DNA of 64,000 nt from the NCBI GenBank assembly GCA_043228905.1, contig JBHGNT010000008.1:9858001-9922000 (forward strand), in the 5' to 3' direction. Shown in pieces: positions 63,916 to 64,000 of this stretch. The notes under the pieces are model-generated. The model made no database searches. It saw nothing but the letters and a program-made list of their open reading frames with translations, and was not told the DNA's origin. Origin of the DNA: Azolla caroliniana (lineage: Eukaryota; Polypodiophyta). The number at the start of each line of letters is the position of its first letter. Positions within the stretch are counted from its first letter, which is position 1. A program made the translations under genes and the position numbers.

Positions 63916-64000
63916 TGTGGTGTGCATGTGTTCCTTTGTGCCATCCTTTTAGCTCACCCTTTTTAGGATGCGTGTGCTCAAGTTGACCCACCCTTTTAGC
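63916..64000 (+). repeat. inverted copy of the TRIM LTR, cut by window end
   Basis: It reads TGTGGTGTGCATGTGTTCC..., the reverse complement of the right end of 56737-56932 (CACACCACA). The match reaches the window end (CACCCTTTTAGC). So the ACAT block and LINE are bracketed by inverted copies. Confidence 0.85.

Noticed and set aside
56850-64000. DNA transposon with long terminal inverted repeats
   Set aside because: The left arm is one of two direct 196-bp repeats with polypurine tract and PBS-like flanks, so an LTR explanation fits better. It is kept as an open question in the findings.

Overview
This window looks like repeat-dense nuclear DNA of a plant, and I see no intact cellular gene in it. 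The evidence is many Ty1/copia and Ty3/gypsy LTR retrotransposons with plant-type primer-binding sites (TGGTATCAGAGC, matching the 3' end of initiator tRNA-Met), a chromovirus, a plant-type LINE, tRNA-derived SINEs, short non-autonomous LTR elements, and a damaged copy of a plant VID27 (CYPRO4-like) gene inside one element. I cannot name the species.

Layout. 1-985: 3' end of a copia element. 986-2943: reversed 5' part of a gypsy element. 3096-3942: array of a palindromic TAGCTAATTAGCTA motif. 3943-5212: 5' part of another copia. 5213-6569: AT-rich DNA with a tRNA-like SINE. 6570-14639: old copia split by a nearly whole copia (8524-14032, target duplication AACCG). 14640-16076: non-autonomous LTR element with a coiled-coil ORF. 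16077-17910: two copia fragments. 17918-20650: reversed non-autonomous LTR element with a minisatellite interior. 20651-22140: copia LTR and RT fragments. 22190-23636: second non-autonomous LTR element. 23637-24766: gypsy gag.

24767-49058 is a nest. An old copia is interrupted at 27015 by a non-autonomous LTR element ('element A', 27016-37071) that carries the VID27 fragment. The 3' LTR of A is interrupted by a chromovirus (30359-36877, duplication GTAAC). Copia C sits at the very end of A (37074-47941, duplication ATAGT), and C is itself interrupted by reversed copia D (40035-45342, duplication CTCAG). The old copia resumes at 47945. Four of these insertion steps are supported by flanking duplications (one imperfect).

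49059-51930: gypsy element whose LTR holds a reversed copia solo LTR (49141-49998, duplication ATTAT). 51931-52646: LTR debris with an inverted tRNA-like SINE dimer. 52647-55580: reversed copia. 55800-56932: short-LTR element. 56933 to the end: ACAT-type microsatellite DNA around a LINE (58234-62717) that lacks its reverse transcriptase core and contains a solo LTR (60914-61371, duplication ACATC).

Elements C and D are the youngest: their LTR pairs differ by only one or two substitutions by eye. Each full-size element has only a few in-frame stops, several of them CGA to TGA as expected from decay of methylated CpG. The most unusual signals are: (1) the VID27 fragment captured by element A; (2) tRNA-like Pol III boxes at the outer U3 end of a class of LTRs, antisense to the LTR's own TATA box; (3) TATA boxes placed in the loop of inverted repeats in unrelated LTR families; (4) a conserved block in place of the polypurine tract in three non-autonomous elements.
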